The notes beneath the pieces were generated by a model, which was not told the origin of the DNA, searched no databases, and was given only the letters and a program-made list of their open reading frames with translations. A stretch of 64,000 bases of DNA, taken from positions 434,001 through 498,000 of the forward strand of contig JBHJGM010000003.1 in assembly GCA_050331815.1 (NCBI GenBank), read 5' to 3'. Shown here piece by piece: positions 9,411-18,980 of this stretch. Position 1 is the stretch's first letter; every line of letters starts with the position of its first letter. The translations under genes and the position numbers were made by a program. The stretch comes from JBHJGM01 sp050331815. GTDB taxonomy: Bacteria > Verrucomicrobiota > Verrucomicrobiia > Opitutales > JBHJGM01.

Positions 9411-9635
9411 ATGAAGACCACCGTGGATATTCCTGAGGCGGCGCTCAACGAGCTGATGGCGCACACCAAGGCCAATACCAAGCGCGAGGCGATCATTGCG
9501 GCCGTGGACGCCTACAATCAGAAGCAGCGGGTTGCCGCCGCAATTCAACTCAGAGGCAGCTTTAAGGAAATTATGACACCCGATGAACTTTCCCAGCTGA
9601 GAGATGCCGATCTCAATGACTCCCGTTTTGATTGA
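9411..9635 (+). CDS. VapB-type antitoxin (ribbon-helix-helix-like)
   Basis: A 74-residue protein with the typical antitoxin opening MKTTVDIPEAALNELM, a short strand followed by a helix as in type II antitoxins. A helix (KREAIIAAVDAYNQKQR) follows, then a C-terminal segment of the kind that wraps the toxin (LSQLRDADLNDSRFD). It overlaps the downstream VapC frame by 20 bases, the usual antitoxin-toxin coupling. The antitoxin itself is intact although its partner toxin is interrupted. In a healthy module it would neutralise the PIN-domain ribonuclease and repress the operon. Confidence 0.8.
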   Translation: MKTTVDIPEAALNELMAHTKANTKREAIIAAVDAYNQKQRVAAAIQLRGSFKEIMTPDELSQLRDADLNDSRFD

Positions 9636-9993
9636 TACGTCCTGCTAGGCAGAGTTCCTTCGAGAGGCCGGCAGCCTCGAAAAAAGCGACCAGTTCGAAG
9701 CATTGATCCGTGATTCGCGCGCTGCTTGGAACGGCGTAATCCGCTTTGAACTCTGGAATGGCGTTCGCGGAAATTCGGAGCCCAAGCGACTGCGGATTCT
9801 TGAGGCGGCGGTCCTCTCGCTGCAGATGCAGGAAGCAGTTTGGGACTGTGCCTGTGAATATGCCGCCAAAGCCCGTGTCAAAGGGCTGACCGTACCGCCG
9901 ACCGACCACGCCATCTTTGCCTGCGCGCGGGTGCACGGCATCGAATTACTGCACGGTGACCAGCACTTTGACGAGCTGGCCAAGCTAACCTAG
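9616..9993 (+). pseudogene. VapC PIN-domain toxin interrupted by an amber codon
   Basis: The frame starts at an ATG overlapping vapB and reads MTPVLIDTSC, then TAG at 9646-9648, then AEFLREAGSLEKS and on to LLHGDQHFDELAKLT. In PIN-domain toxins the residue after DTS-x is normally Trp (VDTSVWIEFLR), so this is best explained as TGG to TAG. The remaining frame, including FELWNG, PTDHAIFACARVHG and the final GDQHFD acidic cluster, is otherwise intact. Restart at the internal ATG (9703) would lose the first catalytic Asp in LIDTS, so no active toxin is expected. TAG is an ordinary stop in neighbouring genes, which argues against readthrough. Confidence 0.85.
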
Positions 9994-10087
9994 AGCCCCG
10001 ATCCGCATCAGCCAAAGGCTGAGCCAGCCGCTTTGCCAACGCGCGCCTGGCTGACTGAGCAGATCGATCAACGGGTTGGGTAACTGT

Positions 10088-11041
10088 CTAGTGGCGGCTC
10101 CGCATGCGCGCGCATCCCAGCGCCAACAGGCCCACAATAGCCGCATATGTCGACGGCTCCGGAACATGGACGAAGAAACCACCTTCGGTGGTTGTTTCTG
10201 CGGTGAAACCAGTCATGACGATCTCGCCATCATTAACCTCGTCGGAAGCAAACGCCGCGATGTTGATACCAAACAAATCGGTTTCGGCGCTGTTGCCAAA
10301 ATCGCCAAGCGTGCCGTCGCCCCAGCCTTCGGGCAGGTTCAAAAAGCGAATGACCGAGCCTTCGTTACCGCCGCCAGTGATGGAGGTGCTCATCACCTCG
10401 CTCAGCGGATCCCACTCGATGCGGATACTGATGGTCGCGCTGGTTCCGGCAAAAGCGATATCACCGGGTTCGTCGAGCCCTTCGCCATTTTCCCGTTCGG
10501 GGTCGGCACCTGCCGTACTGGCGTCGGACTGCACGCGGATGGAGTTGGTCGCCGTTCCGCCGCCGTTGGGATTGAAGACCAGGGCCTCAATCCCGATGTT
10601 GTTCTGCAGGCTGCTCACGTTCGCGCCTGGATTGGCCGGGTTGAAGCTGGGGTCGGCCAGCAACTCACGACCGCTGAACACCCCGATGCCGATGGCCACA
10701 TCACCGCCGGCACTGATGTTTTCAAACACGTTCATGTTCGGGATGCTCACGGTGGCTTCTACGCGGAAACCCACATTGAACGGCACAAAGCAGACGGAAG
10801 GCAGCGCCTGTGAGTTGGCGGAACTGCCCGCCGGCGCAGCGGCATCCCAATTCAGGTTGCTGTTGGCCATGCTCAGGACGCCCCCGCTGCCGCGCAAGGT
10901 CACCTGAGGACCCCAGAAAGCGGGATTGAAATTGGTCCCGGAGCCGGAGAAATCTTCGTTAAAGGGAGAGGAAGCAACCTGCGCGGATAACGTCGAAGCC
11001 GCCAGCAGGGGAGTCAGACAAAGGGAGGCGAGGATTTTCAT
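10088..11041 (-). CDS. PEP-CTERM sorting-domain exported protein
   Basis: 317 residues. A signal peptide (MKILASLCLTPLLAASTLSA) precedes a beta-rich body with segments such as FNEDFSGSGTNFNPAFW and IRIEWDPLSEVM that resemble concanavalin/LamG-like beta-sandwiches. The C-terminus is the tripartite PEP-CTERM signal: VPEPSTYA, a short hydrophobic helix (AIVGLLALGCA) and an Arg-rich end (RMRSRH). PEP-CTERM proteins are processed by exosortase and usually delivered to the surface or extracellular matrix. No exosortase or glycan locus is visible nearby. It lies between vapBC and thrS, transcribed away from thrS. The body's specific role is unknown. Confidence 0.85.
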   Translation of the reverse strand: MKILASLCLTPLLAASTLSAQVASSPFNEDFSGSGTNFNPAFWGPQVTLRGSGGVLSMANSNLNWDAAAPAGSSANSQALPSVCFVPFNVGFRVEATVSIPNMNVFENISAGGDVAIGIGVFSGRELLADPSFNPANPGANVSSLQNNIGIEALVFNPNGGGTATNSIRVQSDASTAGADPERENGEGLDEPGDIAFAGTSATISIRIEWDPLSEVMSTSITGGGNEGSVIRFLNLPEGWGDGTLGDFGNSAETDLFGINIAAFASDEVNDGEIVMTGFTAETTTEGGFFVHVPEPSTYAAIVGLLALGCARMRSRH

Positions 11042-11173
11042 CGTGCGCCAGTAAAGGCAAAATGCAGGTATGCCGGAAGCAAATTATGGACTACGTGCCA
11101 CAATCAGGAAATGCTGTATCACATCCATAAGGGATCGCCTGATGGTAAGTAATGAGACAGCAACTTCACTAAG

Positions 11174-11207
11174 CCTGAAAAGCTGGGCCGGGTTTTTTGT
11201 TTTCAGG
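11174..11207 (+). promoter_or_regulatory. Inverted repeat in the thrS leader
   Basis: CCTGAAAA (11174-11181) and TTTTCAGG (11200-11207) are perfect 8-base arms around an 18-base GC-then-T-rich loop, 57 bp upstream of the thrS start. Leader structures controlling thrS are known in other bacteria; whether this one regulates anything is conjecture. It does not match a T-box core that I can recognise. Confidence 0.25.
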
Positions 11208-11263
11208 TGCTGTAATGGGGCATATAGTTGCTGGTTTTCCTGCAACCAAAGAGACCTACAGCG

Positions 11264-13086
<1,823 letters not shown>

Positions 13087-13090
<4 letters not shown>

Positions 13091-13536
13091 GCGGAAGGCT
13101 GCGCATCCTGAATCGTGTTTTCCCAGCGCAGTTGAGGGAAACGCGCGAAGTCCCGGTCGCTGGAGCACAGAATCAGTCCATGCTCAAGAGCCAGCGCAGC
13201 CAAGTGCGCATCCATGAGCAGGTTGCCGCTGGCGTAGGAGTCTTCGATTACGCTCTGTAAAATTTCTCTGTGGCGTGTTGTAGGACTTGAAATCCATACG
13301 TTCGGGGCGCTGAGCCATGCTGCGATTTGATGCCAAGCCTGTGAGGGGGGTCATCTGCGTTGGCGTAGTTTCACGCAAGGTGATTATGCGCAATAACCCC
13401 ATGATTGTCTGCCAGGGGAAGGCCAACATTTCATCTCCTGCAAGTTGCCCCTCAAGCCAATCGACTGCAGGGCGATGAAAACTTAGAATACTGTTCGCTG
13501 CATATATAACAGCAGATTCACATCCAAAAGCCTCAC
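13087..13536 (-). pseudogene. VapC PIN-domain toxin broken by two slippage-type frameshifts
   Basis: Reading the minus strand from the GTG at 13536 gives VRLLDVNLLLY, then the frame breaks within a short TA repeat. It resumes as AANSILSFHRPAVDWLEGQL through FPWQTIMGLLRIITLRETTP. A second break falls in a run of six C (six G on the plus strand, 13345-13350). The third frame then reads AWHQIAAWLSAPNVW, HREILQSVIEDSYASGNLL and MDAHLAALALEHGLILCSSD to the stop. Joined, this is a full PIN-domain toxin of about 149 residues with its acidic residues (LDVN, MDAHL, SSDRDF). Removing one AT and adjusting one C restores the frame. Its stop overlaps the thrS stop. Confidence 0.85.
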
Positions 13537-13781
13537 TTGTATTGAGGCCCTTCAAGCTTTTCGACTAGCTCCCAGACGTTATCCAGGTCATGCAGTTCGC
13601 GGCCCAAATCCACAGGTTTGGCGTAGGGGCCGGGTTTCTTGCTGTTGCTTGGTTGGTGCTCGGCGGTCAGCCCTTTGCGCAAAAGGTCATTGACCATGAC
13701 CTTGAACGGCTCGCCACGTTTGGCCTAACCCTGCTTGAGCGCAGCGGCGACGTCGTCATCCAGCGTTAAGGTGGTTCTCAT
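13533..13781 (-). pseudogene. VapB antitoxin with premature amber codon
   Basis: The minus-strand frame from the ATG at 13781 reads MRTTLTLDDDVAAALKQG, then TAG (13727-13725), then AKRGEPFKVMVNDLLRKGL and on to VEKLEGPQYK. It matches the ribbon-helix-helix antitoxin pattern (MRTTLTLDDDVA...RGEPFK..VN..LR.GL). The stop sits at codon 19, inside the DNA-binding helix region. The 82-codon frame ends in a GTGA overlap with the vapC start, the normal coupling of such operons. With the two frameshifts in the toxin, the whole module is inactive. Confidence 0.8.
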
Positions 13782-13884
13782 GGCTTAAGTCGGCTTTTCC
13801 AGCCTAGCCGTCAACGGGATGATGCCGAACGCATCAATTACCCGCCCCACCTTCGATTTCGGCTTCACACAAGTGCACAGAAAA

Positions 13885-13912
13885 ACGGACGTCCCCATGC
13901 TGGGACGTCCGT
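13885..13912 (-). terminator. Intrinsic terminator of the 13949-14530 gene
   Basis: Perfect 11-bp stem: ACGGACGTCCC at 13885-13895 and GGGACGTCCGT at 13902-13912, with a 6-base loop. On the minus strand the stem is followed immediately by TTTT. It lies 37 bp past the stop of the minus-strand gene and reads in its direction. Confidence 0.8.
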
Positions 13913-13948
13913 GTAAATTAGAGGCAGGCACGCTTTGAGCCGAGGCCA

Positions 13949-14530
13949 CTACGGGCTGTAGGGCAGCGAGGAATCCTGCAGGAAGATTAGGACGCGGCCA
14001 TCGGGCACCTTCACGTAGCCCTTGGTGTACTCCACCTTGGTCTCGGTACCGCCAGTGTCCGTGAAGAAGTAGTGGCCCATCGCAATCGCAATATTGCCCT
14101 GCATGCGAATAACGTGGTTGTCGAAACGCACCTTGGTCCATGGCTTTAGTGCGAAACCCTTGTCCTCCGCGTATTCGGCATTGCCCGAAACAAAGTAAGA
14201 AAGTGTACCTTCGAGGTCCGGGCGGAAAGGCGTTTCAGCGGCGAGAGTCGGCTTGAATTGAATCGGGCCCAGGTCGAAGGCGTAAGCCGCGCGGGCGATT
14301 TCTTCGGCCAGTTCGGGTGCTTTATCGCCGGCGGCACCAATGGCAACCACAGCATCACCCCAGCCTTTCTGAGCCTTATGCACGTCTTCCAAGGTGATGG
14401 CCGGACCTTCCGGCAAGAAGGAAACGTGGTCCGCGCTGGCCTTGGCAGCTGCCGCCAAGCTAGAAGAAACACCCAGCAGTCCCATTGAAATGGTGAATGA
14501 AAGTAAACGATTCAGAGTACGGATTTTCAT
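13949..14530 (-). CDS. Secreted SnoaL/NTF2-like protein
   Basis: About 193 residues. A signal peptide (MKIRTLNRLLSFTISMGLLG, cleavage likely after the Ala run near residue 30) precedes a compact domain. Its pattern (ITLEDVHKAQKGWGDAVVAI, LEGTLSYFVSGN, GNIAIAMGHYFFTDTGG, VEYTKGYVKVPDGRVLIFLQ) fits the NTF2-like/SnoaL cone fold. Secreted homologues are, to my recollection, often mislabelled phosphoribosyl-AMP cyclohydrolase, for which there is no motif here. The ATG at 14530 was chosen because it starts the signal peptide; the frame stays open upstream without coding character. A strong intrinsic terminator follows. Ligand or enzymatic role is unknown. Confidence 0.7.
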   Translation of the reverse strand: MKIRTLNRLLSFTISMGLLGVSSSLAAAAKASADHVSFLPEGPAITLEDVHKAQKGWGDAVVAIGAAGDKAPELAEEIARAAYAFDLGPIQFKPTLAAETPFRPDLEGTLSYFVSGNAEYAEDKGFALKPWTKVRFDNHVIRMQGNIAIAMGHYFFTDTGGTETKVEYTKGYVKVPDGRVLIFLQDSSLPYSP

Positions 14531-14663
14531 AGTTTTGCCTGTTTTAAGAATCAACATTCCGGAATTATTTGACCGCGAATTTCGCCACGTCAACTGGTGA
14601 AGACCAATTTTCGTACTGCGAAATCCCCGACGCATGTCGGGTATCAGGCGCACGACCCTGACA

Positions 14664-15359
14664 TCAATCCGATGCGGAGTTGTCCGTTTGGGACGCTGCG
14701 GCGCGCAGCCTGATTTCGCGAAACTCGATGGCCCCGCCCTCGCTTTGCAGGGCGACCTTGCCGCGGCTTGGGCGCACATCCATCAGGCGGTTGACCTCAA
14801 CGCCGTTGATATGAACCGACAACACGCCCTCGACGAAAATGAGCTTCAGCGCATTCCACTGCCCGGCGGGTTTTTCAAAGGACGTACCTGCTGACGCATG
14901 CGTATCCACGTGCACAACCGGAATGCCCATCGGCTTCCAGACCTTGCCTTCAGTGCGAAAGCTGGTCCGGCGCCCAAGCGTGTAGATTTCACCCGCGTTG
15001 CCGAATGCGAGCTGTATTTCGATTGAGTTGGGCCAAATCTCGAAGCCCTCCATCGCGGGAATGGTTGAGACAAGGACGCCGCTGTTGCCCGCAGTGGTGC
15101 CCTCAGGCCAGCGCCACTGCAGCTCCAGAACAAAGTTTTCGTACTCGCGCGGGCTGACCAGAAAGCCTGTGGGCTCGCCCGTGCAGGTTAAACGGCCATC
15201 GTCCTGCAGCTGCCAGGTTTCTGGCAGGCTCAGCTCGGTTTGTGCCTTGCCCAGAAAACGCCAGCCGACAAGTCCCGCCTCCAAGGGCAACTCGTCTGTG
15301 GCGTGCACCAGGCAGGCGCTTCCAGCCAACAGGCAAATCAGCAATGGTGCGCAACGCAT
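14664..15359 (-). CDS. DUF1080 / 3-keto-disaccharide hydrolase-domain secreted protein
   Basis: About 231 residues. A hydrophobic signal peptide (MRCAPLLICLLAGSACLVHA) leads into a LamG-like beta-sandwich with the DUF1080 pattern: LSLPETWQLQDDGRLTC, the FVLELQWRWPEGTTAGNSG segment, GFEIWPNSIEIQL, AGQWNALKLIFVEGVLSVHI and a closing VALQSEGGAIEFREI. Members of this domain are abundant in Planctomycetota and Verrucomicrobiota, and some hydrolyse 3-keto-glycosides. The ATG at 15359 was preferred over a GTG seven codons upstream. It lies downstream of, and divergent from, an aldo/keto reductase; a link in sugar metabolism is possible but unproven. Confidence 0.82.
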   Translation of the reverse strand: MRCAPLLICLLAGSACLVHATDELPLEAGLVGWRFLGKAQTELSLPETWQLQDDGRLTCTGEPTGFLVSPREYENFVLELQWRWPEGTTAGNSGVLVSTIPAMEGFEIWPNSIEIQLAFGNAGEIYTLGRRTSFRTEGKVWKPMGIPVVHVDTHASAGTSFEKPAGQWNALKLIFVEGVLSVHINGVEVNRLMDVRPSRGKVALQSEGGAIEFREIRLRAAASQTDNSASD

Positions 15360-15450
15360 ACTTAAGCAAAGAATGGGCACCCGTTAAGGGCAAGCTCCAG
15401 CGGCGATGAAAAGGCTTGTCGCGCAGGTGCGCAGCGAGTCTCGTGGCGGC

Positions 15451-16434
15451 ATGATGTATCGAAAACTCGGCACAAGCGACGTGGAAGTTTCTGAAGTCTC
15501 TCTGGGCTGTTGGACCATGGGCGGCCTGAATTGGCAAAACGGCAAGCCTAACGGCTGGGCCAACGTGGACGAAGATGCCGTGACCGCCGCGATCAAGCGC
15601 GCCATCGACGCCGGGGTAAACCACTTTGACAACGCCGACGTGTACGGCAATGGCAAGGCAGAGCGGATGCTGGCACGCGTGCTCAAACGCCTGGGCCTGC
15701 AATCGACGGACTTCGTCATCGCAACCAAGCTCGGGCATGCCCCCGGGACAGCCAAGCACCCCTACGACCCGCTGCACATTCGCCACCAGTGCGAACAATC
15801 TCTGAAGAACCTAGAGCGCGATTATATCGATCTGTACTATTTTCACCACGGCAATTTTGGTGATAACGGCGAGTGGCTCGATGAGGCCGCTGCGACCATG
15901 AATCAGCTGGTGCAGGAGGGTAAAGTCCGCCTGAAGGGACAAAGCGCTTATTCAGAGGCGCACTTTGAGCGCGCGGTGCCCGTGGTGAAGCCCGATGTGC
16001 TGCAAAGCTGGGCCAATGCCATGATGGATGGATTCATCCGCATTGACTCGGTGGTGGACAAGCTGATGCAGACCCATGGCTGCACCTTTGTCGCCTTCAG
16101 TCCACTGGCGCAGGGCATCCTCCTGGACAAGTTCGACCCGGAGAATCCACCCAGCTTTGAAGACGGCGACCACCGCAAGAACAACAAGCGTTTCCAGAGC
16201 GAGTTTTTGCGGCAGATGAAACCCAAAATGGCGGAGATCAAGGCGCGCTTCGGTGCAAGCATCGAGGACCTTTCCGCCGTCGCGCAGCGCTACGTGCTGA
16301 ATCATCCCCGCGTGGCCTGCACCATCCCCGGCTTTCGCAATGAGGCGCAGGTGGCCTGCAACCTCTCGGCGACGGACCGCAGCCTCAGCGACGAGGACCT
16401 CACGTTCCTCCGTTCGGTCTTGCAGGCGGCTTAA
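15451..16434 (+). CDS. Aldo/keto reductase
   Basis: A 327-residue NAD(P)H-dependent oxidoreductase of the AKR superfamily with a TIM-barrel fold. The N-terminus MMYRKLGTSDVEVSEVSLG is typical. Tetrad residues appear as Asp in FDNADVYGNG with Tyr four residues later, Lys in VIATKLGHA and His in YYFHHGNFGDN. The C-terminal cofactor segment reads VACTIPGFRNEAQV. Substrate cannot be predicted. The start is the ATG at 15451; the open frame extends upstream to 15406, which overlaps the neighbour's promoter region. It is divergent from the DUF1080 gene and converges on gltX with a 2-bp gap. Confidence 0.9.
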   Translation: MMYRKLGTSDVEVSEVSLGCWTMGGLNWQNGKPNGWANVDEDAVTAAIKRAIDAGVNHFDNADVYGNGKAERMLARVLKRLGLQSTDFVIATKLGHAPGTAKHPYDPLHIRHQCEQSLKNLERDYIDLYYFHHGNFGDNGEWLDEAAATMNQLVQEGKVRLKGQSAYSEAHFERAVPVVKPDVLQSWANAMMDGFIRIDSVVDKLMQTHGCTFVAFSPLAQGILLDKFDPENPPSFEDGDHRKNNKRFQSEFLRQMKPKMAEIKARFGASIEDLSAVAQRYVLNHPRVACTIPGFRNEAQVACNLSATDRSLSDEDLTFLRSVLQAA

Positions 16435-16436
16435 GC

Positions 16437-17822
16437 TCAGCCCCCGGCGAAGCGCCGTAGGCGTGCGACGACGCGATCCTGGCCCAGGACGGTTAGAAGG
16501 GGCAGGAGTTCGGGGCCGCTGCTTTGGCCGGTGGCCGCCAGGCGTGTGGCCGGGTAGTAGTCGAAGGGCTTGGCCGCGTGCTGCTCGGCCACCATGTTAA
16601 ATGCGCTTTCAAGCTTTTCCACGGTCCAGGCAGCTGGATCCAGGGCCTCCAGGGCGGGGGCTAACTCGCGGATGCGGGCCTGCGGGTCGCCTTTTTTCTG
16701 GAGCTTGGCCAGGGCCTTCGCGTCGGTCGTGAATTCGTCGGCAAAGCAGTAACGCACGTACTCGGGTAAATCCTCCAGGGAACGCGCCTTGGGCTGCGCC
16801 AGCGAAAGCACGGCTTGCACGTAATCCTCGTCGGCGTCCTCGGCGATCAGCCCGGCCTGATTCAACAGTGGACGCGCCATCCAGGCAAAGCTCTCAAGCG
16901 GCAGCGCTCGCAGGTATTCGGTGTTGATAAACGTCAGCTTTTTCTCGTCGAAGCGCGCGTTGCCCTTGTTGATGCCCGCAAAATCGAAGCGCTCGATAAT
17001 CTCCTCGATGGGCATGACCTCGCGGTCGTCTTTGGGGTTCCAGCCCAGCAAGACAAGGTAGTTGCGCACCGCCGCAGGCAGGTAGTGCCGCTGCTGGTAT
17101 TCTTCGATCAGGGCGCCCTTGTCGCGCTTGCTCATTTTACCTGAGCCCTCGCCCTTAAGGATCAGCGGGATGTGCGCGAAGACCGGCGGCTTGGCGCCAA
17201 AGGCATTGAACAGCTCGATGTGCTTGGGTGTGTTCGATAGGTGATCTTCACCGCGCAGGACGTGCGTGATGCCCATCGTGAGGTCATCGACCACATTGAC
17301 GAAATGGAACGACGGATCTCCGTTCGAACGAACGATCACAAAGTCCTCGTCCTGCACCTTCTCAACGCGTCCCCGCACGCGGTCCTCGATGACGGTTGGC
17401 GGCGCATCGACTTTCTCAACCTCCTTCTGGCGGCGTTCATCGTAAACGGTGCGGCGTTCGCCCTCGATGCGAAACCAGGTGGCACCGTCCTGTTCGTAAG
17501 CACGCCCGCTGGACTTCAGCTTCGCAAGGTACGCCTCGTAAATCTCACCGCGCTGGTTTTGAAAATACGGCCCATGGTCCCCGCCGACTTCGGGGCCCTC
17601 GTCCCAATTCAAACCAAGCCATCGTAAACCATCCAGCAGGACTTCGAGCGCTTCTTCGGTGTTGCGCGCCTTGTCGGTATCCTCGATGCGCAGCACAAAG
17701 GTGCCGCCGGTGTGGCGGGCGTAGAGCCAGTTGAACAAAGCGGTGCGCGCGATGCCGATGTGAAAAGAACCGGTCGGGCTGGGCGCAAAGCGCACGCGGA
17801 CGTTGGAGGTTTCGGTACCCAT
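16437..17822 (-). CDS. gltX: Glutamyl-tRNA synthetase
   Basis: Class I synthetase charging tRNA-Glu; its product also feeds tetrapyrrole synthesis in bacteria using the C5 route. 461 residues. The HIGH-type motif is RFAPSPTGSFHIGIARTALF, with Ile-Ala where Gly-Gly or Gly-Thr is more usual. The KMSKS-type loop is GKMSKRDKGALIEEY. The Rossmann core is followed by an alpha-helical anticodon-binding cage (LNQAGLIAEDADEDYV through LGQDRVVARLRRF). The ATG start (MGTETSNVRVRF) is immediately before the catalytic domain. Divergent from the M14-type deacylase gene across about 100 bp. Confidence 0.97.
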   Translation of the reverse strand: MGTETSNVRVRFAPSPTGSFHIGIARTALFNWLYARHTGGTFVLRIEDTDKARNTEEALEVLLDGLRWLGLNWDEGPEVGGDHGPYFQNQRGEIYEAYLAKLKSSGRAYEQDGATWFRIEGERRTVYDERRQKEVEKVDAPPTVIEDRVRGRVEKVQDEDFVIVRSNGDPSFHFVNVVDDLTMGITHVLRGEDHLSNTPKHIELFNAFGAKPPVFAHIPLILKGEGSGKMSKRDKGALIEEYQQRHYLPAAVRNYLVLLGWNPKDDREVMPIEEIIERFDFAGINKGNARFDEKKLTFINTEYLRALPLESFAWMARPLLNQAGLIAEDADEDYVQAVLSLAQPKARSLEDLPEYVRYCFADEFTTDAKALAKLQKKGDPQARIRELAPALEALDPAAWTVEKLESAFNMVAEQHAAKPFDYYPATRLAATGQSSGPELLPLLTVLGQDRVVARLRRFAGG

Positions 17823-17921
17823 TTGATATCAGCCAAAACCACACCGCTACAGCAGCACCTCGACCCGCGCAAACCTCCAATGCACGCTTGCCAAGCATGC
17901 GATCCGGCGGAGGCTACCGCC

Positions 17922-18716
17922 ATGGCTTACACCGGTGAACGCCTCGACGTACCCGCCACGTTAGCGCGCGTGGAAGCCTTGGCCGCGCGTTCGCAGTGGC
18001 AGTTGGAAACCTACGGGCAGGCAGGCGCGTTTCCGCTGTACGTGCTGACGCGCAAATCAGCAAAGGCGCTCGGGCATTGCTACGTCTCCACGGGGATACA
18101 CGGGGATGAGCCAGCCGGACCGCTCGCACTACTAAAAATGCTGGAGGCAGACAGCCTTTCTGCTGAAGTCAGTTGGACGATGTTCCCGCTGCTCAATCCA
18201 CTCGGCCTTGCGGCAGGCACGCGCACGAACGCCATGGGCATCGACCTCAACCGCGACTACGACGCGCCGAAAGCCAGCGAAACGCGGCTGCACTGCGCCT
18301 GGCTTGCCCAGCATGAGGAAACCTATGACCTGTGCCTGGCCCTGCACGAGGACTGGGAGAGCCGCGGCTTCTACATCTATCAGGTCAATCGGCAGCCTGA
18401 GGCGCCTTCGCTGGGACGCCCGATGCTTCAGGCGGTGGAGCCCATCTGTGGCGTCGACCCCTCGGCGATCATCGAGGGGCGTGCGGCACTCGATGGCCTG
18501 ATCGAGCCGGAGGATGAACCGCAGGAGCGCTCCGATTGCCCTGAGCAACTCTACCTGCATCGTCACTATACCCACCACGGCTACACGCTGGAGTCACCCT
18601 CGGCCCAACCGCTGGCTATGCGCGTTGAAGCGCTCTGCGCGGCGGTGAAGCAGGCCCAGGCACTGCTGATTCCTCACCTGAAGAGGACCTTCACGCCGTC
18701 CGGACCCATGGAATAA
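17922..18716 (+). CDS. M14-type zinc carboxypeptidase / AstE-AspA-like deacylase
   Basis: About 264 residues. The zinc site and substrate motifs of the M14 family are clear: STGIHGDEPAGPLALLKML (His and Glu ligands), NPLGLAAGTRTNAMGIDLNRD (the asparagine-arginine substrate motif) and LCLALHEDWESRGFYIY (third ligand His). The short length and HGDEPAG context fit the succinylglutamate desuccinylase/aspartoacylase-like branch more than digestive carboxypeptidases. The specific amide substrate is unknown; a peptidoglycan-peptide role is also possible. An AG-rich Shine-Dalgarno (GGAGG at 17908-17912) supports the ATG at 17922. A small Cys-rich gene follows after 27 bp. Confidence 0.8.
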   Translation: MAYTGERLDVPATLARVEALAARSQWQLETYGQAGAFPLYVLTRKSAKALGHCYVSTGIHGDEPAGPLALLKMLEADSLSAEVSWTMFPLLNPLGLAAGTRTNAMGIDLNRDYDAPKASETRLHCAWLAQHEETYDLCLALHEDWESRGFYIYQVNRQPEAPSLGRPMLQAVEPICGVDPSAIIEGRAALDGLIEPEDEPQERSDCPEQLYLHRHYTHHGYTLESPSAQPLAMRVEALCAAVKQAQALLIPHLKRTFTPSGPME

Positions 18717-18743
18717 CCCATGGGCTTTTGAGCTCGGACGAGC

Positions 18744-18980
18744 ATGAAGCCAATCGACATTATTCACGAAGAGAGGGGTCTGTTTGTCGTTTCCGAGAGC
18801 GACTACGGACGGGAGGATGCGCACAGCGAATGCGAACACTGCGGGGTTATCGGGGCTGGTAAGTTTGGCGGGCGCATGCTCTGCAACGATTGCATCGAAG
18901 GCATGGGTTCCTGTTGCCCGGAGTTTGGCAAAGACGATCTGTGGGCAGAAAATGCGATCTACTCGGGCGCCCGCTACTGA
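18744..18980 (+). CDS. Small cysteine-rich protein, probably zinc-binding
   Basis: 78 residues. Six Cys: C30 and C33 (CEHC), C47 and C50 (CNDC), then C57 and C58. The two CxxC pairs 13 residues apart form a likely zinc ribbon or knuckle. N-terminal IIHEERGLFVVSESDYGRE has no recognisable motif. The acidic, Cys-paired composition resembles small zinc-ribbon adaptor proteins; function is unknown. It follows the M14-type gene and abuts the 3' end of the convergent epimerase gene (stops in adjacent bases). Confidence 0.7.
   Translation: MKPIDIIHEERGLFVVSESDYGREDAHSECEHCGVIGAGKFGGRMLCNDCIEGMGSCCPEFGKDDLWAENAIYSGARY

Noticed and set aside
9703..9993. Treating the internal ATG frame as an intact small VapC toxin
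   Set aside because: It lacks the first catalytic Asp (in LIDTS), which lies before the amber codon, so it cannot be a functional PIN ribonuclease.
13184..13555. Minus-strand 123-codon frame as a standalone gene
   Set aside because: It is one of three frames of a broken vapC; its first residues are out of frame with the true start and its last 50 residues are frameshifted sequence.
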